This document shows positions 54,682-63,159 of a stretch of DNA of 64,000 nt, piece after piece. The first letter of the stretch is position 1, and each line of letters begins with the position of its first letter. The DNA is taken from contig DGTC01000024.1 in the NCBI GenBank assembly GCA_002394205.1, positions 24,285-88,284 of the forward strand. Reading direction: 5' to 3'. Under the pieces are notes generated by a model, which saw only the letters and a program-made list of their open reading frames with translations, made no database searches and was not told the origin of the DNA. Both the position numbers and the translations under genes were made by a program. The DNA is from Lachnospira sp. UBA4346. GTDB lineage: Bacteria; Bacillota; Clostridia; Lachnospirales; Lachnospiraceae.

Positions 54682-54900
54682 TATGACAATAGTTCTGTCA
54701 GCTACCAACATCCAATTGAAAATGGACACGATTTCACATCTTCTATTGCAAAGGAAAATGTATTTCGTAGACTCGGAGCTGTAATCCCGACTCCAACCAA
54801 AGAGGGATATTTGAAAAATGAATACGCCAGACGTTTTGGTAGCGCAGAAGAAAAATTTTGCATCGCCGAAACTGGTATCGATGCCAAATGCGTGTTGTAA
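54682..54900 (+). pseudogene. Relic of an unidentified gene on the + strand
   Basis: A 72-codon open stretch with protein-like composition (NEYARRFGSAEEKFCIAETG, GYLKNEY) ending at TAA 54898-54900, with no start. It abuts the truncation point of the integrase, so the two were probably joined by a deletion or insertion. I do not recognise the family. Confidence 0.45.
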
Positions 54901-55008
54901 TAATGTGCTTTTCCCGTTCACTATATTCTGTAGATTTTCCAAACTTTTATCATCAAATAAACTAGCCGAGACCGAAACGCACAATGTGTCATTTTCATCT
55001 CTGGATTC

Positions 55009-55287
55009 TTACGGTATATCCTGCTGCTCCTTTGGTTGTCTATTCGTTTTTCTATCTTCATCCATAATCGGCTTCCCATGCAGTAATTCTGCTATTGCCT
55101 GGAGCATCACATCCTCCACATCATCTGTCGGATAAAATCTACCTTCCTTGTCCAGAATACAACCACCAATATCATAATTGCATGTAGGCACTCGCAGGTA
55201 TTTGACATCCCTACCTAATATCTTTCCTATCTGTCTTGCCAGACTTCCTCAATCCATGTTCTTTGTGTTAAATTCGATTCTTCTCAT
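55009..55287 (-). pseudogene. Small conserved protein gene with an internal stop
   Basis: After AAAGGCGGT the frame reads MRRIEFNTKNMD, TGA, then GSLARQIGKILGRDVKYL, VPTCNYDIGGCILDKEGRFYP and on to a normal stop. The rejoined 92 residues resemble the small proteins labelled virulence-related in clostridial mobile elements. The TGA at about 55250 breaks it. Confidence 0.55.
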
Positions 55288-55537
55288 ATACATACCGCCT
55301 TTCTTTTTGATATGTACATATATCACTCTAAAGCATAGAAATAACAAGTTATATTGCAGAAATCTAGTAAAACAAATACACAAAACAATGTCTTAGAATT
55401 ACGGTATTTCCAACATTCCAAAGTCAATATGCTCCGCGCACAATACCCCCTATGCAATTTTGCGAAAACTTGCGTGAGAGGAGGCATCGGTCTTCTGGCG
55501 AAAAAGGCTGTAGAGATTTGAGGGGACCTACCACTAT

Positions 55538-55741
55538 CTAATTTTTATTTAATTTAATATATTGCTTCCTCCATGATTTTGAAGGATGTTTACAGATACC
55601 ATCTTCAGATGCAAATGCACACATTCCTTCAATTCCATTGGAACCACAAATATCTGGATTGCTTTGTCTACATCCATAAGTTTGAACCTCTGTATCAAAC
55701 TCATGTAATGGTGCATTGAAAGCTATATGTAGCGCAGTCAT
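55538..55741 (-). CDS. Small cysteine-containing protein behind the R-M gene
   Basis: A 67-residue protein (start MTALHIAFNAP after AAAGGAAATTTTA) with four cysteines (YGCRQ, DICGSNG, GMCAF, GICKHP). Its start region overlaps the end of the restriction-modification gene, so it is coupled to it. It may bind metal; family not recognised. Confidence 0.55.
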   Translation of the reverse strand: MTALHIAFNAPLHEFDTEVQTYGCRQSNPDICGSNGIEGMCAFASEDGICKHPSKSWRKQYIKLNKN

Positions 55742-55755
55742 TAAAATTTCCTTTC

Positions 55756-58700
55756 TCAACTAAATAACTTATGAACTTCTAGGTCCAGAGTTTTTTCCAA
55801 CTCACTTACATCGGCTCGTCCAATTGTTTCTCTCATTTTGCAATGTATTGTTTTAGAAATACTAGAAATCTTATTGTGAACCTCATTCTTTTTATTGTAC
55901 TTTGGAATTGCAATATATTTTAATACATCAACCCCTCTATTTGTAGAAATCGCATATCCATCCACTACTTCAATTACACTCGGTGAATTAATAATTCCAC
56001 AAACATAATATGCTTCCATTTCATCATATACATCTAACATCAGCACCTTAGAGTCGACAACAATCGGCTTATCTTCTTCAAAAAGTTCAGCATCCGCATT
56101 AGGAATAGAATTCATATATGACGAAACTACAACTGCAGACATACTTCCTGTTTGCTCTTTCCATAATACTTTATATGGAGAATAGGTATATGTTCCAACA
56201 TTATCTAGTCTATAAAATGGTTGTGTTTCAGGATTATAAAATTTCCCATTTTGTATTCTTGTATCCAATAGCTCATCATGATAGAAAAATAACCACTGAT
56301 ATGTTTCTGGGGCATCTTTAGCCAATACAGTTTCAGGAATACCATACTTATATTCTGCAGTATGTGGGACAATCATATATTCATTTGATTTTATCCACCA
56401 TCTGGCTATATTTCTTCCTCCCAACATAGGATAAATATATTTTTCTTCTACAATCCCCTTGTGAACACCTTTGTCAATAATGTCTTGTCGCCTCTGTCTA
56501 GATATATCGTTAATAATTTCTAAATATCCGCTTCTAACTCTTTTCGGTTTCTGTAAAATATATACACCCTTTGCTCCAGCGGGTTCAATTCCTTTTCTCC
56601 CCTTATAAGCTCTTTCAACCTGAGAATTTACAACATTATTTGCAAACGTCATATCTCTAAGTGTCAGCCATGCTGATTGTATATCATCCTTAGAAACCGG
56701 TTGTGCTAAACAATCGGTGTATTCTACTAAACCAGCAACATAATTCCAATCAGCATGAGAATCGATTTTACTCTTTCTTCCTATCTGAGAATAAAATCTG
56801 TATTTATCCATAGGATATTTCATTTCGTTACCTTTTCGGAATTTAATCGCAACTGTTGGTATAGTAAATAAACTTACTCCTGAAAAATCATGTACTTCCT
56901 CAACATTAAACGGAACCTTTTGCTGATTTCTTATAATTTCAAATTTTCTAAATCCTTCTCCACCCTTTGTTGATTTCAAAAAAGATGCAGGAAGAAGAAA
57001 CACCATGCTACCACCAATTTTTAGATATTGATCTACAGAGACATATGTAACTGCCATACCAAAATCATCATGTGTTGTTTTTTTATCATAGGCATTTTTT
57101 TCAAATATTCCGTAACTCTGCCAAATGCTAAGAGTTCCGGCTCTATAGCTCTTACTCATTGCTTTCCAAGCAATCCAAGGGGGATTACCAACAACAAAAT
57201 CAAACTTATCTCTAATCATTACCGGTGCAAAACTATTTCTAAAAATAATCGGCCAAAAGGAATCTTTACTCGCTCTATGTAATACGCTTAACTTTGAAAA
57301 CAAGGTTTTTACAATCTCTAAATCTCTTTCAGAAATTAGCTTTTTCCCAAGAGCCAAGTTCCTAAATATTTCATACGATCCCCTATCATCTATTGATTGA
57401 CTTAACAATTTTAGAAATTCGTTTCCTTTTGAAAAAGAATCAAACTTTGGAATTTCTATTTCCCCAACAGTAGTTTCCAATTTTAAAGTATCATCATTTT
57501 CTTCTGTATAAACTACTGGTGCTAATATAGAGTCAGCAATAAAAACCGGTATTTCTACTGATTCACCAAATTCTTCATCACAGTTATCAAAAAATGCAGA
57601 GAACATAATTAAAATATAATTTGCCTTTGCTGAAACTACAGAAATAGGATTAATATCAAACCCAACAATATTATGCGTTATATTTACAATATCAGATTTA
57701 GTTAATGTACCTTTTTTCTGTTCCACAATACGCTTTATGGCTTGAGTTAAAAATGGTCCTGAACCCGCGGTAGGATCTATCAGTGTTTTTTCGATAAGTG
57801 ACTCACATTTTTCTCCTGTATAACCTACCATGTCAAGTGCGTGTTCTACAATCCAATCTGGCGAAAAATATTCGCCCATTAGGTGTCGCATTTCTTGCGG
57901 GATCAATCCCATATAAACTTCTTGCAAAATATCTTGAACATTCTCTGGTTTTAAGACAAAAGTACTCAAGTCAAATTTATTTACAACTACTAATGTTTCA
58001 TTTATTAATGTAACATCAAAACTTGCTTCTGGATTTTCCACATTTGCTGTGAATGTAAACCATTCCAGAAAATGTGATTCAAAAAAATTATTAACTAATC
58101 GGCAACTTGCGTCAGTACTTCCATCAAAAAGTCTATTTATTTCATCTTTTGTTAATTCCTGTTGTGTAGTAAACATTGGATCGACCAATTGTGATAAAAA
58201 GGAATAAACTAGCAATTTAAGAAAAATATTAAAGAACGTTTGCATTGAAAAAAGATATTTTTTACTATCAATTTCAAACGCAGAACTTATTCCATACATT
58301 TCTCTTATTTTTGAAGAAACTTCTGTAAAATCAGTTGCATCTTCATCATCGCCGTACATAACACCAAACACACGATTCCATTCATCAAATAAAGTTTTAA
58401 CTCTATTATTAAACGCATCATTGGTAGTATCTAAATTTTCATCTAAACTTTTATATATTGTTAGTATGCTTTTTCGAACATAATCACTCTTAGGATGAAT
58501 TACAGAACATAACATTTGCTTAGATAAAGATACTTTATCCGTCTGCTTCAAAAGTAATGCCAATCTTTTAATTCCTCTAGAAAAATCTTTAACTTCGTAT
58601 GTAAACTCAAGATTAACAGGTTCACTAATATCAATTTTTATCTTACTAGTATCAAGTTTCTTTTTCTGTGTAGACGGTATAAATCTGGCAAATATAAATT

Positions 58701-59085
58701 GTTTACCATCAAAACCAACTCCAATTCCTGTTAATATTTTATCAATAATTACTTCTAATTTATCATTGACACCTATTCCTGCATTGCTTAAAATATAATC
58801 ATGTAATCCATGATCTGCATTATCCCTTCCAAACACAGCTTCCTTTATTCCTGAAGTTTTATTAAAATATCCTTCTTTTTTGAATTCAAAAGAAATATTC
58901 TGGAATGTAGCATCGGTTCTTCCCCCAGCTTTTAAAACATCTTCACTATGATACTGTCCTACCATCTCTGGATTCAATTCTTCAAGTAAAGGTTTAACAA
59001 TATCTGAATGAAAACTTATTTTTACATCATCTTCATTATTAAAAATATTTTTCTTAAATTTATATTCCAATTCTTTTAAGTTCAT
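55756..59085 (-). CDS. Single-chain Type IIG-like restriction-modification enzyme
   Basis: A 1109-residue protein. N-terminal PD-(D/E)xK-like nuclease pattern: Asp58, then Glu67 and Lys69 in TDATFQNISFEFKK. The N6-adenine methyltransferase core has motif I DPTAGSG (437-443), FDINP (476-480) and NPPW (634-637). The rest (about 640-1109) would be the target-recognition part. No separate specificity or restriction gene is present, so both activities are probably in this chain, as in Eco57I-type enzymes; a BREX PglX-like methylase is less likely without partner genes. The start MNLKELEYKF follows GGAGGTATATT. Confidence 0.82.
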   Translation of the reverse strand: MNLKELEYKFKKNIFNNEDDVKISFHSDIVKPLLEELNPEMVGQYHSEDVLKAGGRTDATFQNISFEFKKEGYFNKTSGIKEAVFGRDNADHGLHDYILSNAGIGVNDKLEVIIDKILTGIGVGFDGKQFIFARFIPSTQKKKLDTSKIKIDISEPVNLEFTYEVKDFSRGIKRLALLLKQTDKVSLSKQMLCSVIHPKSDYVRKSILTIYKSLDENLDTTNDAFNNRVKTLFDEWNRVFGVMYGDDEDATDFTEVSSKIREMYGISSAFEIDSKKYLFSMQTFFNIFLKLLVYSFLSQLVDPMFTTQQELTKDEINRLFDGSTDASCRLVNNFFESHFLEWFTFTANVENPEASFDVTLINETLVVVNKFDLSTFVLKPENVQDILQEVYMGLIPQEMRHLMGEYFSPDWIVEHALDMVGYTGEKCESLIEKTLIDPTAGSGPFLTQAIKRIVEQKKGTLTKSDIVNITHNIVGFDINPISVVSAKANYILIMFSAFFDNCDEEFGESVEIPVFIADSILAPVVYTEENDDTLKLETTVGEIEIPKFDSFSKGNEFLKLLSQSIDDRGSYEIFRNLALGKKLISERDLEIVKTLFSKLSVLHRASKDSFWPIIFRNSFAPVMIRDKFDFVVGNPPWIAWKAMSKSYRAGTLSIWQSYGIFEKNAYDKKTTHDDFGMAVTYVSVDQYLKIGGSMVFLLPASFLKSTKGGEGFRKFEIIRNQQKVPFNVEEVHDFSGVSLFTIPTVAIKFRKGNEMKYPMDKYRFYSQIGRKSKIDSHADWNYVAGLVEYTDCLAQPVSKDDIQSAWLTLRDMTFANNVVNSQVERAYKGRKGIEPAGAKGVYILQKPKRVRSGYLEIINDISRQRRQDIIDKGVHKGIVEEKYIYPMLGGRNIARWWIKSNEYMIVPHTAEYKYGIPETVLAKDAPETYQWLFFYHDELLDTRIQNGKFYNPETQPFYRLDNVGTYTYSPYKVLWKEQTGSMSAVVVSSYMNSIPNADAELFEEDKPIVVDSKVLMLDVYDEMEAYYVCGIINSPSVIEVVDGYAISTNRGVDVLKYIAIPKYNKKNEVHNKISSISKTIHCKMRETIGRADVSELEKTLDLEVHKLFS

Positions 59086-59109
59086 AATATACCTCCGTTC
59101 AACATCACT

Positions 59110-59194
59110 AGTATACGTCAAAAAAACTCATTGGTCAATGCTCTTTTATAATATATATTAGCTATATAATTCAAAAATAAACTCACTGGTCAAT
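59110..59194 (-). promoter_or_regulatory. R-M promoter with duplicated -35 repeat
   Basis: Minus-strand TTGACC (59133-59138), 17 bp, TATACT (59110-59115). The -35 lies in AACTCATTGGTCAAT (59125-59139, + strand), which recurs as AACTCACTGGTCAAT at 59180-59194, 55 bp upstream, where it again supplies TTGACC with an AT-rich -10 region about 18 bp on. Confidence 0.7.
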
Positions 59195-59235
59195 AGAAAG
59201 GAGTTCTTATCGAAAATAGAATACTTATAAAAAAC

Positions 59236-59448
59236 ATGACCGAAGCAATTAAAGAAGTACTTCCCTCATGCAAAAGTTCAGACGAAATTAAACATATCTC
59301 TCAAAACAAATTTTCTTATATTAATAATCACAATATTACTACAATATATCTAGTTTTCAACTCGTATGCTTCTTACAAGAAACACATCGCTAATATTCCT
59401 CATAAACTAATTAAATCTTATAGCTTTTACATTGCTGAACTGCTTTAA
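59236..59448 (+). CDS. Possible small protein divergent from the R-M gene
   Basis: A 70-residue frame (MTEAIKEVLPSCKSSDEIKH at the start) followed by a hairpin terminator, which supports a real transcript. AAAGGAG is about 30 bp upstream of the ATG, so the true start might be an unusual codon nearer to it (an ATC at about 59209). It could be a controller of the R-M promoter; no helix-turn-helix is obvious. Confidence 0.4.
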   Translation: MTEAIKEVLPSCKSSDEIKHISQNKFSYINNHNITTIYLVFNSYASYKKHIANIPHKLIKSYSFYIAELL

Positions 59449-59456
59449 CTAATCAA

Positions 59457-59493
59457 AGCCATATTCTCTGTAATACCCGCAAAGAATATGGCT
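59457..59493 (+). terminator. Hairpin after the small divergent gene
   Basis: Perfect 11-bp stem AGCCATATTCT/AGAATATGGCT; the T-run after it is weak. Confidence 0.5.
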
Positions 59494-59573
59494 CTAATAT
59501 TAATAATTAATTATGCAAATCAAGAATTAGCGCTATTAAAATAAAAAACTGCTTAATCATTAATTCTTTCTAT

Positions 59574-59642
59574 ATTTCATGTGCTGATATCCAGCCTTCC
59601 CTTATTGCTCTTTCTTCTAATAATCTAGGATTAATTTTTCAA
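59574..59642 (-). pseudogene. Remnant of a second antitoxin gene
   Basis: Minus-strand translation gives LEERAIREGWISAHEI, stop, matching the C-terminal EERANKEGWISADDLE of the intact antitoxin at 60107-60361. Only the tail survives. The rest of 59494-59752 holds nothing I can name. Confidence 0.55.
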
Positions 59643-59752
59643 CAGTATACTTACCACTTCCATATACGCATTATCTTCTTCAACTTATCACTCTATATTC
59701 ATCTATACACCATTAGACGCTCTGTTTTACATAATTTTCAACATCAATCATT

Positions 59753-60103
59753 CTAATCTTCATCCCAATAATCTTCTGTCTCCTGGGATGTTGTTCGTAT
59801 TCCAAACAACTTCCACATAAAGTCTTCTCTCTCATGGAAGATATCTACAATATAGATTGCGTCATCTGTAATTCTGTAAAATGCATAATTATGTTCTGTA
59901 CATATCATCAGATAATCACATGGTACACCAATTGCCTTTTCTACTGATATTCCAGACTGTTCAAATCTCTGTAATCGTCGCATCGTCTGCATCATATTTG
60001 ACACCACACGTTTTGCTACATCTGCGCCAAATTTTACCGTTACACCACGTTTGATATTACGTAATTTCTGCGCCGTATCTGGTGAGTATTCTAATTTTTT
60101 CAA
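59753..60103 (-). CDS. RelE/ParE-family toxin
   Basis: A 116-residue toxin of the RelE/ParE superfamily: YSPDTAQKLRNIKRGV near the N-terminus and the C-terminal strand YAFYRITDDAIYIVDIFHERED. It is probably an mRNA interferase or gyrase poison; the sequence does not settle which. It starts 3 bp after the antitoxin stop. Confidence 0.85.
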   Translation of the reverse strand: MKKLEYSPDTAQKLRNIKRGVTVKFGADVAKRVVSNMMQTMRRLQRFEQSGISVEKAIGVPCDYLMICTEHNYAFYRITDDAIYIVDIFHEREDFMWKLFGIRTTSQETEDYWDED

Positions 60104-60106
60104 ATT

Positions 60107-60361
60107 CTATACCCCCAGTTCTTTTTCTAAATCATCTGCTGAAATCCATCCCTCTTTATTCGCACGTTCCTCTGAGCTTTTCAGTTTTGAAAACAGTGTA
60201 TACGCAGCTCGATATCTATCAAGCTCATCAATCTCTGCCATTGTCAGAATTCCATACTGTCCGTGTCCATTACGTGTCAAATATACTCTGTTATACACAT
60301 CAACTTCCTTTAATACTTCTGTATAATTTCTAAGATCCGATACTGGTTTAATGTTTGGCAT
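60107..60361 (-). CDS. Phd/YefM-family antitoxin
   Basis: An 84-residue antitoxin: N-terminal DNA-binding part (PVSDLRNYTEVL, VYLTRNGHGQYGILTM) typical of Phd/YefM, then a toxin-binding tail (EERANKEGWISADDLEKEL). It should neutralise the adjacent toxin and repress the pair. Confidence 0.87.
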   Translation of the reverse strand: MPNIKPVSDLRNYTEVLKEVDVYNRVYLTRNGHGQYGILTMAEIDELDRYRAAYTLFSKLKSSEERANKEGWISADDLEKELGV

Positions 60362-60824
60362 AACAATTCCTCCATTTCACATATCAACTACGAGAAACGT
60401 GCTTGGCGAGTTTCTCAAGTTGTCACGACAGTCGCCAAATGGACATACAAGTATGTTCGCTTGGCTCGTTGTTCGCGCAAATCAAAAATAATTCCAATTT
60501 ATCAATATTATTATACCAACGAGGTTTATGTTATGCAACAATATTTGCATGCATATTTTACAGCAAATATTAGTCTGCATAAAATAAGCACCTGATTCAA
60601 ACAAACCAAATGCTACCATTTTTTCTCCGGTACTTCACATTCTCTACACTCTCCTGTAACACCCACATCACTCGTAGTAAAACCGTAGTCAAAATTTCTG
60701 TCATCACCGGTTGCACCACTATGTCGCAGGTTACTTCGGCTTTGCTATACAGCTTATCTCCTGCCGTGACAAATGAATAGTTTCCTTTAACTTTTAGCAA
60801 CACCTTAACTATAAAGTCAACATA

Positions 60825-60932
60825 TTATAATTCAGAAGACAATACATCTAGCAATACCTTTGCTTCATCAATCGTTAATGTTATACCTTTTCCCATCTTC
60901 TCATGTTCTGAAGCCCAATCACGAATATCATA
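60825..60932 (-). pseudogene. C-terminal fragment of a PC4/YdbC-like protein
   Basis: IYDIRDWASEHEKMGKGITL, then TIDEAKVLLDVLSS, has the C-terminal pattern of PC4-type single-strand DNA-binding proteins (YDIRxW...GKGITLTxDEA). The N-terminal half is missing and replaced by the recombinase fragment on the other strand. Confidence 0.55.
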
Positions 60933-60946
60933 TATGTAAATTAAAA

Positions 60947-61011
60947 TGTGGTAAGGATGTAAAAGTATATCGTGATAAGGGTTATTCTGGTAAAAATACA
61001 GAACGTACATC
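60947..61011 (+). pseudogene. Fragment of a large serine recombinase
   Basis: CGKDVKVYRDKGYSGKNTER matches the conserved DxGxSGKNTxRP segment of TnpX-type serine recombinases. Only about 20 codons remain. Confidence 0.55.
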
Positions 61012-61308
61012 ATTGAGGTTTCCATTAGTGCTTGATTTCAATTTCGGCGTTTCAGCCTGCGTTCCGCAGTACACATGGTTAAAGACTCATAAACCAATTA
61101 CTTCCTTTCACCACGCTCTTTTTTTGTGTGCACCTACAATCCCCCCCACAGCTTAGAACGATCTCATTTTAAGGTATCAACAAATTATCAACGCTTGTAT
61201 CTTAGTCTTATTTAATTTGTCGGTCTCCATGTTCGCGCATTTGTTCCTCCTGCAACGAGTCCCCGCTAACAATTATATTTATTATTTTCTATCGGGAGAA
61301 AATACACA

Positions 61309-61587
61309 GTGAGCCATTCTTCGGCTTTTATTGTCGATCTTGTGCCTCCCCCGACTGACGGCAAAATTATTAAAGCAACAAAAATTTTATTTAGAGTCAA
61401 CCAGCATTTTACAGGCAATGGAAATGATGATATATATGCAGATTATAGATGCCGAGACAAATTTACTATGAAGCTATTGCCATTATCTACCAGTGGATAT
61501 AATAGCCTTGATAAATTTGAAAAAGATATGATTGCAAAATATGATGCTTACAATAATGGGTATAATAAAACCCACGGAAATGGATGA
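61309..61587 (+). CDS. GIY-YIG-like protein, probably partial
   Basis: A 92-residue frame with a GTG start after GGGAGAAAATACACA. The C-terminus FEKDMIAKYDAYNNGYNKTHG is like the end of GIY-YIG nuclease domains (EKxxIxKYxxxxxGYNxTxGG). The GIY-YIG strand itself is not seen, so it is probably a truncated gene. Confidence 0.4.
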   Translation: MSHSSAFIVDLVPPPTDGKIIKATKILFRVNQHFTGNGNDDIYADYRCRDKFTMKLLPLSTSGYNSLDKFEKDMIAKYDAYNNGYNKTHGNG

Positions 61588-61754
61588 TTACACCAAACAA
61601 AAAGAAGTGCCATGCCAGTGCTTTTCTGACTCGATACTTTTTTGTGCGGTAGACTGGGAATTGCACGAAGTGCAAGGCGTATAGCGCAATAAACGAGTGA
61701 CTTTTTGCTGAAATTATGATAAGATAAAAAAAATGCAAAAGGGAGGAATTTCTT

Positions 61755-62471
61755 ATGAAGTGTCCGTACTGTGGTGCTGAAACACAAAATGATGTTTGTG
61801 AATTTTGTGGAAGTGAAATACCAAAAGACAAATCAACTGTTAATATTACAAATAATTATTATGGTAATAATACATCTACTGGAAAATGTCCTAAATGTGG
61901 GGCTGATAAAGTGACATTTAAACGTGAAAAAATTGGAACTGCTACACAGTCAAGAAATAGAAAAAATACATTTACATCTGGAAGTAAAGGACATGCTGTA
62001 AGTCAAAATGCTTATAGAACTGTTGGTATTTGTCAAAATTGTGGTTATACATGGGATCCCAATGTTGCAACAGGAGCAGTAAAAAAATCTAGTTCTAAAA
62101 CTTGGTTATGGGTTCTTGGATGGATTTGTATTTTCCCTATACCTTTAACTATTTTGATGCTGCGAAAGAAGGATATGAAACCAGCTGTTAAATACGGAAT
62201 TATTGTAGCTGCATGGATTGTATATTTTATTATTGCTGCCGCTGGTAGAAATAATGATAATTCCACTACACAGAAAGAAACACAGATTGAACAAACTGCG
62301 GAGTCTATTGAAAATACAGCAAAGACAGATACAACTACTGAAACGGAACAAGTGGAAACTGCACAAGACGAAAAAGTTGATACAGGAGCTTTTTCCGATG
62401 CAGTCGGTAAGGCGTATAAACTTGGTGATAATAGCGTTGATATTATTGCTAGTGAAACATTTTTTAGTTGA
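61755..62471 (+). CDS. Double zinc-ribbon membrane protein
   Basis: A 238-residue protein with an N-terminal zinc ribbon (CPYCGAE, CEFCGSE), a second ribbon (CPKCGAD, CQNCGYTWD), two membrane helices (about 115-135 and 145-165) and a Thr/Glu-rich tail. GGGAGGAATTTCTT precedes the ATG. The frame ends at TGA 62469-62471 and continues open directly after it, so the protein may be cut short. Confidence 0.7.
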   Translation: MKCPYCGAETQNDVCEFCGSEIPKDKSTVNITNNYYGNNTSTGKCPKCGADKVTFKREKIGTATQSRNRKNTFTSGSKGHAVSQNAYRTVGICQNCGYTWDPNVATGAVKKSSSKTWLWVLGWICIFPIPLTILMLRKKDMKPAVKYGIIVAAWIVYFIIAAAGRNNDNSTTQKETQIEQTAESIENTAKTDTTTETEQVETAQDEKVDTGAFSDAVGKAYKLGDNSVDIIASETFFS

Positions 62472-62708
62472 ATGATTTTTAGAATTTATACAGTAAGTAC
62501 AACTATGGAACAATCAAAGTCACTTGTACAAATTATATCACCATTATTAGAGCCTGAGATTTCGGCAGAAGATGTTAATACTGCACTTTCTGATATGGAA
62601 AAAGGATATTTAAATGGATATTACTATGGTGATGATTCAGGACTGCTTTTCTCTGGTACAGAAGAAAAAGGATATGAAATGGTGCATTTCAATGTTGTTC
62701 AAAATTAA
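62472..62708 (+). pseudogene. In-frame continuation behind the TGA of the zinc-ribbon gene
   Basis: Same frame as the preceding gene, starting at the ATG next to its TGA. Contains EISAEDVNTALSDMEKGYLN and ends VHFNVVQN. No ribosome site of its own. Probably the C-terminal part of the same protein, separated by a nonsense or frameshift change. Confidence 0.5.
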
Positions 62709-62810
62709 CCAATATCTTATTCAGTTCAAACATCGTCTTGATATGGCTGTCCTGAAAAGCACTGAACCACACTCTCTACCGCATCCGTCTGATATTGCTG
62801 TATTTTAAAA

Positions 62811-63050
62811 TTAAATTTCATTGTTACCAGACTCTTCTTCCTCTTTCGCAATCCATTCTTTTAATTTGTCCTGCAACAATTTTTTATCTAGCAAATACAA
62901 TTTATATTCAGACGCATAGATATTGGAATCCTTTGGCAATGTCATTTCAATCATACTATCTTTCTTCTCAGGACAAAGCAAAATTCCTATCGTAGGATTC
63001 TCTCCTTCCACAATTTCATATACATAACTGTATACTAATCCATTCTTCAT
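62811..63050 (-). pseudogene. C-terminal fragment of a DUF1016 (YhcG-type) nuclease
   Basis: GENPTIGILLCPEKKDSMIE, then MTLPKDSNIYASEYKLYL, is the typical end of DUF1016 PD-(D/E)xK proteins. The nuclease part upstream is missing; 63051-63159 has other short coding-like pieces (GYRYGAVQNPIACVD) that do not join. Confidence 0.7.
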
Positions 63051-63159
63051 GCAAACTTATAGAGCTAAATTCCATTTCAAACTTCTTATCTACACATGCT
63101 ATTGGATTTTGAACAGCTCCATATCGATATCCTTTTTTCATACCATCCTGTGTTTCCAC

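Larger units (their letters stand above)
60362..61308. other. Decayed stretch with gene fragments
   Basis: No complete gene. An inverted repeat GAGAAAC/GTTTCTC lies near 60392-60416. At 60590-60800 the minus strand carries coding-like pieces in different frames (GNYSFVTAGDKLYSKAEV; DDRNFDYGFTTSDVGVTG) that look like a frameshifted gene. Two recognisable fragments at 60825-61011 are listed separately. A poly-C run lies near 61141. Confidence 0.5.

Noticed and set aside
54676..54984. N-terminal 103 codons of the open frame ahead of the integrase
   Set aside because: They are antisense to a coding-like relic on the + strand and do not resemble an integrase arm domain.
55756..59085. BREX PglX methylase
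   Set aside because: No brxL, pglZ or other BREX genes are nearby, and the N-terminal D...ExK pattern fits a single-chain R-M enzyme better.
60597..60803. 68-codon frame on the minus strand
   Set aside because: Coding-like sequence continues in another frame, so it is a decayed piece rather than a gene.
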